Below are positions 36,426 to 45,592 of a DNA stretch of 64,000 nt, one piece after another. Under the pieces are notes generated by a model. The model was given only the letters and a program-made list of their open reading frames with translations, had not been told where the DNA came from and ran no database searches. This DNA is from Kiloniella laminariae (GTDB taxonomy: Bacteria; Pseudomonadota; Alphaproteobacteria; Kiloniellales; Kiloniellaceae). A program made the translations under genes and the position numbers. The stretch's first letter is position 1; each line of letters opens with the position of its first letter. The DNA is taken from positions 186,001 through 250,000 of the forward strand of contig NZ_JAPWGY010000002.1 of the NCBI RefSeq assembly GCF_027214005.1. The letters are read 5' to 3'.

Positions 36426-37507
36426 GACTGATTCTGGAAAAGCGTTCCGAACATTCGGAATTCATGACCCTGATGTCGCCTTTACTGGCTATCTTTCTGA
36501 CAGTAGTTACCGGGGCTATCATTTTTGCTCTTCAGGGACTTAACCCCCTTGAAGCGCTGTATGTCTACTTTATCGAGCCAGTAACAAGCATGTGGTCGAT
36601 CGAGGAAGTTCTGGTCAAGGCTGCTCCTCTGATCCTGATCGGGGCCGGACTATCCATCTGTTATATGGCTAACGTCTGGAATATTGGCGCAGAAGGCCAG
36701 TTGACCATGGGCGCAGCCTTTGGGTCTATTGTACCGATATTCTTTACCAGTTGGCAGTCTCCCCTGACCCTTGTAGCCATGCTTGTTTGTGGCGCCATCG
36801 GCGGGGCTGCTTTTGCCGCAATCCCTGCTTTTCTCAAAAACCGCTTTAATGCCAATGAGATCCTGACCAGTCTGATGCTGGTCTACATTGCCCAGTTGAT
36901 CCTTGATTGGCTGGTTCGCGGGCCTTGGCGGGATCCGAAAGGCTATAACTTCCCCCAGTCAATTCCTTTTGAAGGCTGGCAACTCCTGCCGACACTCGGA
37001 GATGGTCGGGTTCATATCGGAATTATTCTCGCCATTGTCGCGGTAATCATCTTGAGCATCCTGATGTCCAGAACCCTCAAAGGTTTTGAGATCATGGTCA
37101 TTGGTAATTCTCCCCGCGCAGGGAGATTTTCAGGCTTTTCCCGCAAGAAAACAGTCTGGTTCTGCCTGCTGCTTTCCGGCGGGCTCGCTGGACTGGCAGG
37201 TATTGGTGAAGTAGCGGGGCCAAGTGGGCAACTCCAACCCTCCATTTCTCCTGGCTACGGCTTTACCGCCATTATTGTTGCTTTCCTTGGCCGCCTGAAC
37301 CCAATCGGGGTGTTTTTTGCAGGCATCATGCTAGCCATCACCTATATCGGGGGAGAAGGGGCACAGGTTGTGCTTGGAGTATCAGATAAAACCGCACAGG
37401 TCTTCCAGGGCATCCTGCTGTTTTTTATTCTCGCCTGTGACACTCTTATTCTCTACCGGATCAAACTCCTCGGTCCGGTTACCCCACAACAAGCAGCTGC
37501 GGAGTAA
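36422..37507 (+). CDS. BMP-type ABC importer permease 1 (purine cluster)
   Basis: A 361-residue inner-membrane subunit of the branched-chain-type permease family. The segment YMANVWNIGAEGQLTMGAAF (about 82-101) is the hallmark of nucleoside importer permeases (NupB/YufP type). Its start overlaps the ATPase stop by ATGA, and the second permease follows after five bases. Confidence 0.92.
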   Translation: MRLILEKRSEHSEFMTLMSPLLAIFLTVVTGAIIFALQGLNPLEALYVYFIEPVTSMWSIEEVLVKAAPLILIGAGLSICYMANVWNIGAEGQLTMGAAFGSIVPIFFTSWQSPLTLVAMLVCGAIGGAAFAAIPAFLKNRFNANEILTSLMLVYIAQLILDWLVRGPWRDPKGYNFPQSIPFEGWQLLPTLGDGRVHIGIILAIVAVIILSILMSRTLKGFEIMVIGNSPRAGRFSGFSRKKTVWFCLLLSGGLAGLAGIGEVAGPSGQLQPSISPGYGFTAIIVAFLGRLNPIGVFFAGIMLAITYIGGEGAQVVLGVSDKTAQVFQGILLFFILACDTLILYRIKLLGPVTPQQAAAE

Positions 37508-37512
37508 CGCAA

Positions 37513-38433
37513 ATGGACGGTACACAGGCAATTATTCTGACGATCATTACCGCCTCGACCCCCCTGCTCCTCGCAGCTATAGGTGAGCTTGTGGTTGAAA
37601 GGTCCGGGGTACTCAACCTTGGCGTGGAAGGCATGATGGTTATGGGTGCGGTTTGTGGCTTTGCCACAGCCTATACAACCGGGTCCCCGACACTTGGTAT
37701 TTTTGCTGGCATCATGGCTGGTATTGGCATGGCATTCATTTTTGCCTTTATGACCCAGACTCTGGTTTCCAACCAGGTCGCCACCGGCCTTGCCCTGACC
37801 CTTTTGGGGCTCGGGCTTTCGGGATTGATTGGTGAATCCTTTGTCGGTCTCCCCGGCGTCAAGCTCGTCCCTGTTTCCATTCCACTGCTAAGCGATATTC
37901 CCTTTATTGGTCGTATTCTTTTTGGGCAGGATATTCTGGTTTACGCCTCTATCGCTCTGGTTATCGCCACAACCTATGTTCTTTTCAAAACCCGCGTCGG
38001 TCTGATTATCCGTGCTGTTGGCGACAATCACCATTCCGCCCATTCCCTGGGCTATAACGTCATCATGGTACGTTACGCCTGTATTCTGTTCGGTGGCGCC
38101 TGTGCAGGCCTGTCCGGGGCTTACCTTTCCCTGGCCTATACGCCACAGTGGATCGAGAACATGACCGCCGGACGTGGCTGGATTGCATTGGCTCTGGTTG
38201 TCTTCGCCACCTGGTTACCCAAACGTCTGGCCATTGGTGCCTATCTTTTTGGTACCGTCTGGATTATGGGTCTCTATGTACAGGCGCAGGGCTTGGGTAT
38301 ACCATCACAGTTTCTTTCGTCACTGCCATACCTTGTGACAATCATTGCTCTGGTTATTATTTCTGGAAACAAGACTCTCACTCGTGTAAATACCCCGGCG
38401 TGTATTGGTCAATCCTTTGTTCCTGATCGATAA
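37513..38433 (+). CDS. BMP-type ABC importer permease 2 (purine cluster)
   Basis: A 306-residue partner of permease 1. The N-terminal ERSGVLNLGVEGMMVMGAVC (about 31-50) is the matching hallmark of the NupC/YufQ-type subunit. About eight to ten hydrophobic segments are visible. It is followed by a 108-base gap with a hairpin and then by the binding protein. Confidence 0.92.
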   Translation: MDGTQAIILTIITASTPLLLAAIGELVVERSGVLNLGVEGMMVMGAVCGFATAYTTGSPTLGIFAGIMAGIGMAFIFAFMTQTLVSNQVATGLALTLLGLGLSGLIGESFVGLPGVKLVPVSIPLLSDIPFIGRILFGQDILVYASIALVIATTYVLFKTRVGLIIRAVGDNHHSAHSLGYNVIMVRYACILFGGACAGLSGAYLSLAYTPQWIENMTAGRGWIALALVVFATWLPKRLAIGAYLFGTVWIMGLYVQAQGLGIPSQFLSSLPYLVTIIALVIISGNKTLTRVNTPACIGQSFVPDR

Positions 38434-38460
38434 ACCGGATAAGAATACAACTAGTTTCGG

Positions 38461-38490
38461 CGTCTTCGCGCAAAGCGGCCAGCGTAGACG
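38461..38490 (+). other. Intercistronic hairpin before the binding-protein gene
   Basis: CGTCTTCGC pairs with GCGTAGACG (one mismatch) in the gap between permease 2 and the binding protein. It may protect the 5' end of a processed binding-protein mRNA. Confidence 0.4.
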
Positions 38491-38541
38491 AACCACCTAT
38501 GAACGGCCGTTGAGTGTTCGCTTAACAGGGAGGAATACCCA

Positions 38542-39609
38542 ATGAAAAAATGGTTGGGATTTGCCGCTGCTGTCGCAATGTCTTTTGCGATAACGTCGGC
38601 TTCTGCTGCAGATAAACTAAAAGTCGGTTTCATTTACGTCGGCCCCATTGGGGACCATGGCTGGTCCTACCAGCATGAACAGGGACGTCTCGCGATTGAC
38701 GCCGCTCTTGGCGATCAGGTGGAAACCTCCTACATCGAAAAGGTCGATGAAGGTCCCGATGCAGAACGTGCAATTGAACGCCTGGCCCGCCAGGGAGCGA
38801 ACCTTATTTTCACAACTTCCTTTGGCTTCATGGAGCCTACACTGAAAGTTGCCAAGCGTTTTCCTGACGTAAAATTTGAACACGCTACCGGTTACAAACG
38901 CGCAGATAACGTCTCGACCTATTCTTCACGGTTCTATGAAGGGCGTTATATCATCGGCCAGATCGCAGCCAGAATGTCCAAATCCGGCGTGGCTGGTTAT
39001 ATTGGCTCCTTCCCAATTCCGGAAGTTGTCCGCGGCATCAATTCCTTCATGCTCGGTGCACAGTCCGTCAACCCGGATTTCAAACTGAAAATTGTCTGGG
39101 TGAACTCCTGGTTTGACCCAGGCAAGGAAGCTGACGCAGCCAAGGTTCTCATTGGTCAGGGCGCAGATATCATCACCCAGCACACAGATTCTACTGCACC
39201 ACTTCAGATTGCTGGCGAAAACGGTGTTTATGGGTTTGGTCAGGCTTCTGACATGATCGCTTTTGCACCAAATTCACAGCTGACAGCGATTGTTGACGAC
39301 TGGTCAAGTTACTATGTCAACCGGACCAAAGCTGCTCTGGATGGCACCTGGGAATCTACTGACACCTGGGGTGGTATCAATGATAAAATGGTTGGTATGG
39401 CACCCTTCACCAACATGCCAGATGATGTTAAAGCCGAAGCAGGCAAGACAACAGCCAAAATCATTTCCGGCCGTTTCCACCCTTTCCAGGGTCCCATCTT
39501 TAAACAGGATGGCACTGAAGCCGCCAAAGAAGGTGAAATCATTTCTGATGGTGAACTCCTCGGCATGAACTGGTACGTCAAGGGTATCGACGATCAGTTG
39601 CCGCAATAA
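38542..39609 (+). CDS. BMP-family substrate-binding protein (purine cluster)
   Basis: Periplasmic nucleoside/nucleobase receptor of the basic membrane protein family. A clear Sec signal peptide covers residues 1-22 (MKKWLGFAAAVAMSFAITSA), with cleavage near SASA-A. The mature start LKVGFIYVGPIGDHGWSY and the ITQHTDSTAPL segment are typical. Length 355 aa. AGGGAGG at the proper distance supports the start. Expected cargo is a purine, judged from the xdh and guaD neighbours. Confidence 0.92.
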   Translation: MKKWLGFAAAVAMSFAITSASAADKLKVGFIYVGPIGDHGWSYQHEQGRLAIDAALGDQVETSYIEKVDEGPDAERAIERLARQGANLIFTTSFGFMEPTLKVAKRFPDVKFEHATGYKRADNVSTYSSRFYEGRYIIGQIAARMSKSGVAGYIGSFPIPEVVRGINSFMLGAQSVNPDFKLKIVWVNSWFDPGKEADAAKVLIGQGADIITQHTDSTAPLQIAGENGVYGFGQASDMIAFAPNSQLTAIVDDWSSYYVNRTKAALDGTWESTDTWGGINDKMVGMAPFTNMPDDVKAEAGKTTAKIISGRFHPFQGPIFKQDGTEAAKEGEIISDGELLGMNWYVKGIDDQLPQ

Positions 39610-39676
39610 ATTCCGGTAATATCGGAATAATATGCAAAAACGGGGCACGGATAACGGTCCCGGAAAACCGGATAAA

Positions 39677-39705
39677 ATCAGCCCCTGCCCCACGCAGGGG
39701 CTGAT
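39677..39705 (+). other. Strong hairpin between the binding protein and guaD
   Basis: ATCAGCCCCTGC pairs perfectly with GCAGGGGCTGAT (12 bp, 5-base loop). No T-run follows, so it is more likely an mRNA-stability or processing element that keeps the binding-protein mRNA in excess. The rest of the 253-base gap shows no gene. Confidence 0.55.
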
Positions 39706-39862
39706 GCCGGGAACAACCAGTCTGACGCGCGATTAATGAAATCCCCGGACTGATCATATAACAAACAGGTATAAATAACGGGTTCAGAGTGTGATTGGTG
39801 ACAATCGCAGGAACATCCTGCGCGCCAGAATCATGAAGCACGTCTACAGATAGGGTCATGTC

Positions 39863-41188
39863 ATGACAATAGCCGATCAGCAGCCATCCAGAGTTCTCCG
39901 GGGATCAACGGTCAACTTCCTAGCCAATCCCCGTACAAACGGGAATGAAAAAAGTACCGTTTATATAAAACAGGGCGCACTCGTCCTTGGTCAGGCCGGG
40001 CGTATCCTCTGGCAGGGTGCCTTTTCAGATCTGCCTACTGTCTATACCGGATTGCCCTGTGATGATTTTGGTGAACAGTTAATTCTACCCGGTTTTATCG
40101 ACGCCCACATCCACTTCCCGCAATATCGCATTTTGGCTGCCCCTGGCAAAGATCTGCTCGATTGGCTCAACCGCTTCACCTTCCCTGAAGAATCTCGTTA
40201 TAGCTCTTCTGAACATGCTGCTACGGCGGCTGAAGTCTTTCTCGACCGGCTTTTTACCAATGGGACAACCTCGGCTCTTGCTTTTTGTTCTGTACATAAA
40301 GCCTGTGCTGAAGCTCTTTTTTCTGCCGCTGAAAAACGTGGAATGGCCCTGCTCACTGGTAAAACCATGATGGACCGCCTGGCACCCGATGCGGTTCTTG
40401 ATGATCCGGAAACCGGCGCGAGAGAGTCAAAAGAATTACTGGACAGCTGGCATAACAAGGGGCGTTTGAAATATGCCATCACTCCCCGTTTCGCCGTGAC
40501 CTCGACAGACGCCCAACTTCAGTTGACGGGGGAGTTGTACCGCGATCACCCTGATTGCATCATGCAGACCCATCTCTCCGAAAGTCCGGGCGAAATCGCC
40601 ACTGTACAATCCCAGTTTCCCTGGTCCAAAGACTATACAGATATCTACGATCATTTCGGCCTGCTTGGACCGAACTCTTTCTTTGCCCATGGCATTCACC
40701 TGTCCGAGCGCGAATGTGCCCGGCTGGCCGAAGCTGGATCGACTGTTGTGCACTGCCCCACCTCAAACAATTTCCTTGGTTCCGGCCTGTTCGACATTGA
40801 CCATGTCGGCAATCAGGCGCGGCCTGTGGGTGTTGGTGTTGCCACAGATGTCGGTGGAGGGACCAGCTATTCCATGCTCCAGACCCTGGGCGAAGCATAT
40901 AAAGTTGCCATGCTCAAAGGACGCAAGATCACCGCACATGATGCCTTCTATATGGCGACACTCGGCAACGCCGAACGTTTGAAAATGGAGAGTGAAATCG
41001 GCAGTCTTGATGCAGGAAAATGGGCCGACATTGTCGTGCTCGACCCCAAGGCGACGCCCGTACTGGAAAGCCGCCAGGAAGTATCGGAAACTCTTGAGGA
41101 TATCCTCTTCTCGCTGATGATTCTCGGCGATGACCGGGCTATCAAAGCCACATATGTAGCCGGGAAATCCGTGTACAAGAAACAATAA
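39863..41188 (+). CDS. guaD: Guanine deaminase
   Basis: Zinc amidohydrolase converting guanine to xanthine, the substrate of XdhAB. The opening metal motif is PGFIDAHIHFPQYRI (about 76-90); THLSES, HGIHLS and HCPTSNNFLGSGLF follow, with the last aspartate in ATDVGGG. Length 441 aa is typical. It is the last gene of the urate-producing arm, with AGGG seven bases before the ATG and a strong terminator after it. Confidence 0.95.
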   Translation: MTIADQQPSRVLRGSTVNFLANPRTNGNEKSTVYIKQGALVLGQAGRILWQGAFSDLPTVYTGLPCDDFGEQLILPGFIDAHIHFPQYRILAAPGKDLLDWLNRFTFPEESRYSSSEHAATAAEVFLDRLFTNGTTSALAFCSVHKACAEALFSAAEKRGMALLTGKTMMDRLAPDAVLDDPETGARESKELLDSWHNKGRLKYAITPRFAVTSTDAQLQLTGELYRDHPDCIMQTHLSESPGEIATVQSQFPWSKDYTDIYDHFGLLGPNSFFAHGIHLSERECARLAEAGSTVVHCPTSNNFLGSGLFDIDHVGNQARPVGVGVATDVGGGTSYSMLQTLGEAYKVAMLKGRKITAHDAFYMATLGNAERLKMESEIGSLDAGKWADIVVLDPKATPVLESRQEVSETLEDILFSLMILGDDRAIKATYVAGKSVYKKQ

Positions 41189-41226
41189 TACCAAACCCGC
41201 CTAGATCTTGCTGTTTATTCCTCTCG

Positions 41227-41271
41227 CTCTTATTCTCTGGTCAAGCGGCCAGAGAATAAGAGTATTTTTTT
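41227..41271 (+). terminator. Intrinsic terminator after guaD
   Basis: A 14-bp perfect stem (CTCTTATTCTCTGG with CCAGAGAATAAGAG, 8-base loop) is followed by TATTTTTTT. It closes the urate-producing arm and separates it from the convergent orphan binding-protein gene. Confidence 0.93.
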
Positions 41272-41315
41272 CATCAAAGAAATTTGTTTCAGAACAGTCT
41301 CATCGATACCTTTTC

Positions 41316-42074
41316 TCATGAATCAGGCGACAGCGTTCCATTCCCGTATTCAGAGATAATCGCCTCAATTATCCCTTCCTCTCGCAACTCGCTTATTGCC
41401 TGATCAAAAGCCGGAAGAACGGATAGATATTCCGAGCCTTTACCGATACAGAGATGAAGTGGCAAAGATGCAAGAATACCGGGCATTTTTTCAATCTGAT
41501 TTCTCAGTTCACTATTCTTCATAAAATAATCGAAATTAAAGTTATTCCTGACAACGATATCTCCCCGCTTTGCAGCAAGTAATCGATAGGTCTGTGCCAG
41601 GGTATCTGCCCAGATCACATTCAGATCATCAGCCTTGTTTCTTGTCCAGTCATTGCCCCGGTATTCCACCAACACAAAATCTGCAAGCTCTTCATAAGAT
41701 TTAATCTGGAGAAGTTCATTACGACGGGGGTGATCTACATAGGTATAAACACCAATTTCGAGAACAGTGAGGGGCTCTTTGCTACAAACGGTGTATTCCA
41801 GTCGCACCGGGGTCGGCACAGTAACAAACGCGTCTGCATACCCCTTCCGAACCTCTTCCTGAGCCCGCGCCCAGGGGTAGCTTTTATAAACCACCTCAAG
41901 GCCCATTTTCTCTTTCAAGGCGATACTCAGAACGTCCACTCCGATACCCTGTATTCGCCCGGCATCATTCCAGACCAAAGGTGCATAGCTATCCGGAAAA
42001 GCAAAGGTGATAGGATCAGCCCGGAGAGAGGACGGCAACAACAATAAAAGTGTTGCGAGCAGACTTGTTTTCAA
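41316..42074 (-). CDS. Orphan periplasmic solute-binding protein (SBP_bac_3 type)
   Basis: A 252-residue protein with a Sec signal peptide (residues 1-19, ending SSLRA) and the family opening ITFAFPDSYAPLVWNDAGRI. It resembles binding proteins of polar-amino-acid importers, but no permease or ATPase lies next to it. Cys in the YTVCSKEP region may be unpaired. It could serve a remote importer or act in sensing. Neighbours on both sides are in other units. Confidence 0.78.
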   Translation of the reverse strand: MKTSLLATLLLLLPSSLRADPITFAFPDSYAPLVWNDAGRIQGIGVDVLSIALKEKMGLEVVYKSYPWARAQEEVRKGYADAFVTVPTPVRLEYTVCSKEPLTVLEIGVYTYVDHPRRNELLQIKSYEELADFVLVEYRGNDWTRNKADDLNVIWADTLAQTYRLLAAKRGDIVVRNNFNFDYFMKNSELRNQIEKMPGILASLPLHLCIGKGSEYLSVLPAFDQAISELREEGIIEAIISEYGNGTLSPDS

Positions 42075-42240
42075 AAACTCACACTCCTGATTATCGGGGG
42101 ATTATCCCCTAGATTGTTATTTCCGGAGTATTTACTCAACTATAGTAAGTTATTTCCCCACTGCTTTACAGAAAAATTCCATAGGTCCCGGATCATCCAG
42201 AATAAGCAAAAAAACAATTCCGTATTCACCAGCCACAAAA

Positions 42241-43296
42241 CTACTTTACTGCCTGTAACAGATCTTTTGCTTCCTCTTTATCGACACCATTGGCCATCAC
42301 AGGTTTATTCTCGCTGTCGGTCTCTGGCTCAAAAACCGGTTCAAAAACCATTGGGAAATGATCTGATCCTGTATAGGCAAGCCGCTTGATATCCACCAGA
42401 CTGAAGTCATCACTATGAAACAGATGATCCAGTGGCCAGCGGGCAAACCAGTACTTTGCATGAAAGGAAGAGAATAAACCTCTTCCTATTCGTGGATCGA
42501 GCAAGCCACTCAGTTTTTGAAACCGTTCCGTCGTGCGTGACCAGGCAACATCGTTAAGATCTCCGGTGACAATACAGGGAAAGTGATCATCTGCAGCCTC
42601 CATCCCCACCATAACAAGTTCAGCATCCCGCTCTACAGTATGGGACACGGGATCTGGGGGTTCGGGATGGACAACATAAAGCCGAAATTGAAATCTGCTT
42701 TCCGGTACCGACAGCAAGGCAAGTATAGACGGGATATCTTCTCTTACCAGAAAACGGATTTCCGCCTCTTTAAGCGGGAATTTGGACCATAACATGATGC
42801 CGTAAGTATTATCCTGTGCCCGCTCCAGACGGTTTTCATAATCCCCGGCCCTCTTTTGCAGGGCGTCAACCCATCCCTGATCTGTTTCCATAAAGATGCA
42901 GATATCTGCATCTTCCTGCTGGATACGGTCACAGAGGTCGTCATAACGGCGGTTATATTGCAACACATTGGCAACAAGGAACTTGATCACACGCTCTTGT
43001 TCAATCGTGTGTGCTTTTGCCGTTCGAGCCTGAACTTTCACAAACGGGGTATAGCGCATAATTTTTACCAGCTGAATTGCCAGACAAAATCCCGAAAGGC
43101 TCCAAAAGGCCAACAGGACAACTGTCCAGTCAAAAACAACTGGCCCCAGAAACAGAAGTACCAACAACAGGGTTGCAAGCTGTACCCTGGGGAAATCAAA
43201 CGTTCTTACCAATCCATGAGCCAGAGGCAACAGAGGCACAAGCGTGGCAGCAACCAAAAAGAGGGACAGAACGGCATAGAGAATGAAATAGATCAT
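42241..43296 (-). CDS. Membrane-anchored endonuclease/exonuclease/phosphatase-fold protein
   Basis: About three hydrophobic segments occupy residues 1-78. The rest is an EEP domain: LVANVLQYNRRYDD, the metal Glu in IFMETDQ, HPEPPDP, GDLNDVAWS and the closing GSDHFPM. Proteins of this layout (UPF- or YafD-like) have unknown substrates, possibly lipid phosphates or nucleic acid outside the cytoplasm. I chose ATG 43296 because GGGGGAG precedes it; ATG 43323 would add nine residues. Length is then 351 aa. It lies 87 bases downstream of the LacI gene and could be in its transcript. Confidence 0.82.
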   Translation of the reverse strand: MIYFILYAVLSLFLVAATLVPLLPLAHGLVRTFDFPRVQLATLLLVLLFLGPVVFDWTVVLLAFWSLSGFCLAIQLVKIMRYTPFVKVQARTAKAHTIEQERVIKFLVANVLQYNRRYDDLCDRIQQEDADICIFMETDQGWVDALQKRAGDYENRLERAQDNTYGIMLWSKFPLKEAEIRFLVREDIPSILALLSVPESRFQFRLYVVHPEPPDPVSHTVERDAELVMVGMEAADDHFPCIVTGDLNDVAWSRTTERFQKLSGLLDPRIGRGLFSSFHAKYWFARWPLDHLFHSDDFSLVDIKRLAYTGSDHFPMVFEPVFEPETDSENKPVMANGVDKEEAKDLLQAVK

Positions 43297-43383
43297 AGCT
43301 CCCCCAATAGAGCGGACTATCACTACTCATGCAAGTTCCAGAGATTTTCTCCAGCTGATGTTCCCAAGCTTGATCAGGTTAAC

Positions 43384-44379
43384 TCAGAAAACAGGGGCAG
43401 GTCCCGAAGATCCCCGGACGATCAGACGTCCCGGGTATTTGATATCTTCACCAATTCCCTTTGACTGCACGAGAAGATCCAACGCAGAACTGGCCATCTG
43501 GGAAATCGACTGACGAATTGTTGAAAGTCGGGGCGTGACAAGGACCGCCAGAGGAATATCATCAAAGCCGACAACTGTTAACTCGTGTGGTACCTCAATC
43601 TTGAGGTCTCTGGCGGCTCGCATAATACCGATGGCCTGCTGGTCACTGGCGGTTGCTATTGCCGTCGGTCTTTGCGAAACAGGGCGGTTAAGGAAAATTC
43701 TTCCCAGCTCTTCGCCAGCCGTAAAATCAAATGCCCCCCGCAATATCTCCAGATCCGGTTTCACCCCCAGATCTTTACCACCAATCGTCAGCCCAGCGAC
43801 AAATCCACTCTCTCGAGCACGTGCGACCCTTGTCTCAGAAGGACCAGCCGCGTAACCGATACGCAGGTGTCCCATTTCCAGTAGATGGAGCGCAGCAAGG
43901 CTGGCACTGACTTCATGATCTGTTGCAACACAGGGATAAGAGACAAAGGTACGGTCCAGGGCGACAATCGGTATATCCGTCGCCAGTTGCTGGGCATTGT
44001 CTTCTGAAGCAGAGACAACCAGTATTCCCAATGGCGAACGATCAAGCAGTGTTTCTATCTGCTGTTTCTCATAAGCCGGGTCATCATGAGTGTTGGCCAA
44101 CATCACCGACAGTCCCTGCCCGGCAGCGAGCATCTCGACCTGTTTTGCCAACTGGGCAAAAAACGGGTTCGTGATATCGGGAACAATGAGCCCGATAATA
44201 TCACTCCGGTTAGTTCGCAGGGCCCGGGCAACCGGATTGGGCTTATATCTCAGTTCCCGGACGGCGGCTTCAACCTTTTCCTGCAGCCTTGGCTTGACCG
44301 TCTCATTTTTAGCCAATACCCGGGACACCGTTCCAACGGATACCCCCGCCAGTTGCGCTACATCTTTGATTGTTGCCAT
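43384..44379 (-). CDS. LacI-family regulator
   Basis: A 331-residue repressor with the N-terminal helix-turn-helix and hinge (TIKDVAQLAGVSVGTVSRVL, residues 3-22; RALRTNRSDIIGLIVPDI) and a sugar-binding core. It follows the RbsABC-like importer genes on the same strand after 206 bases. The palindromes with central CG before the binding-protein gene (48289-48326) have the form expected of a LacI-family operator, so it probably controls that importer. Confidence 0.92.
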   Translation of the reverse strand: MATIKDVAQLAGVSVGTVSRVLAKNETVKPRLQEKVEAAVRELRYKPNPVARALRTNRSDIIGLIVPDITNPFFAQLAKQVEMLAAGQGLSVMLANTHDDPAYEKQQIETLLDRSPLGILVVSASEDNAQQLATDIPIVALDRTFVSYPCVATDHEVSASLAALHLLEMGHLRIGYAAGPSETRVARARESGFVAGLTIGGKDLGVKPDLEILRGAFDFTAGEELGRIFLNRPVSQRPTAIATASDQQAIGIMRAARDLKIEVPHELTVVGFDDIPLAVLVTPRLSTIRQSISQMASSALDLLVQSKGIGEDIKYPGRLIVRGSSGPAPVF

Positions 44380-44498
44380 CTCGAACCACTGTCAGAATAA
44401 TACGGTTTTCACTGCAGCAGGAAAACTGTCTCATTACACTGCCCAGCCAGCTATATGTACATGAACTCCGGCATTTATAAAGCCCTTAGCAGGAAAAG

Positions 44499-44539
44499 GT
44501 AGCGTCACCTCTGGGAGGAAAAAGAAAAGGTGACGCTAC
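44499..44539 (-). terminator. Hairpin after the importer permease gene
   Basis: A 12-bp perfect stem (GTAGCGTCACCT with AGGTGACGCTAC, 17-base loop) lies 47 bases past the permease stop codon, between it and the LacI gene. On the minus strand it is followed by a short CTTTTCC, a weak T-run. It probably ends the importer operon. Confidence 0.65.
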
Positions 44540-44585
44540 GAGGCAAAACTAACAACGCCCGGATGGTCCGCTGTAAGGCCAGAGA

Positions 44586-45590
44586 TCAGTTTCGGGTATA
44601 TTTGGCGCGATAGTGGTCAAGAATGACCGCAACGATAATCACCACTCCTGTAATCATCTGACGCATAAAATCACTCAAACCAAGCAGGATCAGCCCATTG
44701 GCCAGCACCCCGATAATGAAGGCTCCCAACAGCGTACCCAGGACTGACCCGCGCCCTCCACTAAGGCTGGTACCGCCAATAATCACGGCAGCAATAGCAT
44801 TGAGTTCAAAACCGACACCCGCAATAGGGCTGGAAATATTCAGGCGGGCCATATAGATGATTGCCGCAATCCCCGCAGTAAAGCCACAGATGGTAAAGGC
44901 CGCAACTTTGCACCAGAAGACCGAGTGCCCCGCCAGACGAACTGCTTCTTCACTATTCCCCAGCCCATAAAGCAGTCGCCCGAATACCGTTCGTGTCAAT
45001 ACAAACCAGGCTAACAACGCAAGCATCAGCGCAACCAGGAAAACCACTGGAATTCCATACAACGTCATGGAACCAAAGGCATTGAATTCAGAAGGGAAAG
45101 AATAGATCGTCCGTGCGTCGGAAATATGCAAGGCCGCCCCCCGGGCCACATTGAGCATCCCGAGCGTAATAATGAAGGACGGCAATGCCCAAAAAGCGCT
45201 GATGGCACCATTTAACAAGCCACAAACTGTTCCCGCCAGGACAGCTGCCAGGACGGCCAGACTGATGGCCATTGGCACGCCCACATCCAGCGATATCGCC
45301 TTGCCTGCAACAACCGCGCAAAGTGCCAGCAAGGACCCGACTGACAGGTCGATTCCTCCAATAAGAATGACAAAAGTCATCCCCACCGCGAGAACCAGAT
45401 TGATTGTTACCTGGGTCAAAATATTGGTGATATTATTGGCTGTAAGAAAATGCTCTGTTGTCACTGAAAAGATAATCACCAAAGCCACCAGCGCCAAGCC
45501 AATCCCGGCCTCTCGCAACACCGATTTGAAAGAAAGCTTCTTTCGGCCTGTAAAGGCTGTCTGTGCAAGCCCTGTCGCTTCAACATTCAT
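44586..45590 (-). CDS. Sugar ABC transporter permease (RbsC type)
   Basis: A 334-residue inner-membrane permease of the ribose/xylose class. NLVLAVGMTFVILIGGIDLS (about 64-83) is the class hallmark, and IGGTSLSGGRGSVLGTLLGA appears near residue 272. It starts two bases after the ATPase gene. The sugar cannot be read from the sequence, and no sugar kinase or isomerase gene is nearby. Confidence 0.92.
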   Translation of the reverse strand: MNVEATGLAQTAFTGRKKLSFKSVLREAGIGLALVALVIIFSVTTEHFLTANNITNILTQVTINLVLAVGMTFVILIGGIDLSVGSLLALCAVVAGKAISLDVGVPMAISLAVLAAVLAGTVCGLLNGAISAFWALPSFIITLGMLNVARGAALHISDARTIYSFPSEFNAFGSMTLYGIPVVFLVALMLALLAWFVLTRTVFGRLLYGLGNSEEAVRLAGHSVFWCKVAAFTICGFTAGIAAIIYMARLNISSPIAGVGFELNAIAAVIIGGTSLSGGRGSVLGTLLGAFIIGVLANGLILLGLSDFMRQMITGVVIIVAVILDHYRAKYTRN

Positions 45591-45592
45591 TT

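Noticed and set aside
39610-39862. Possible purine riboswitch before guaD
   Set aside because: The only strong structure is a single 12-bp hairpin; the three-helix junction with conserved loops of purine riboswitches is not seen.
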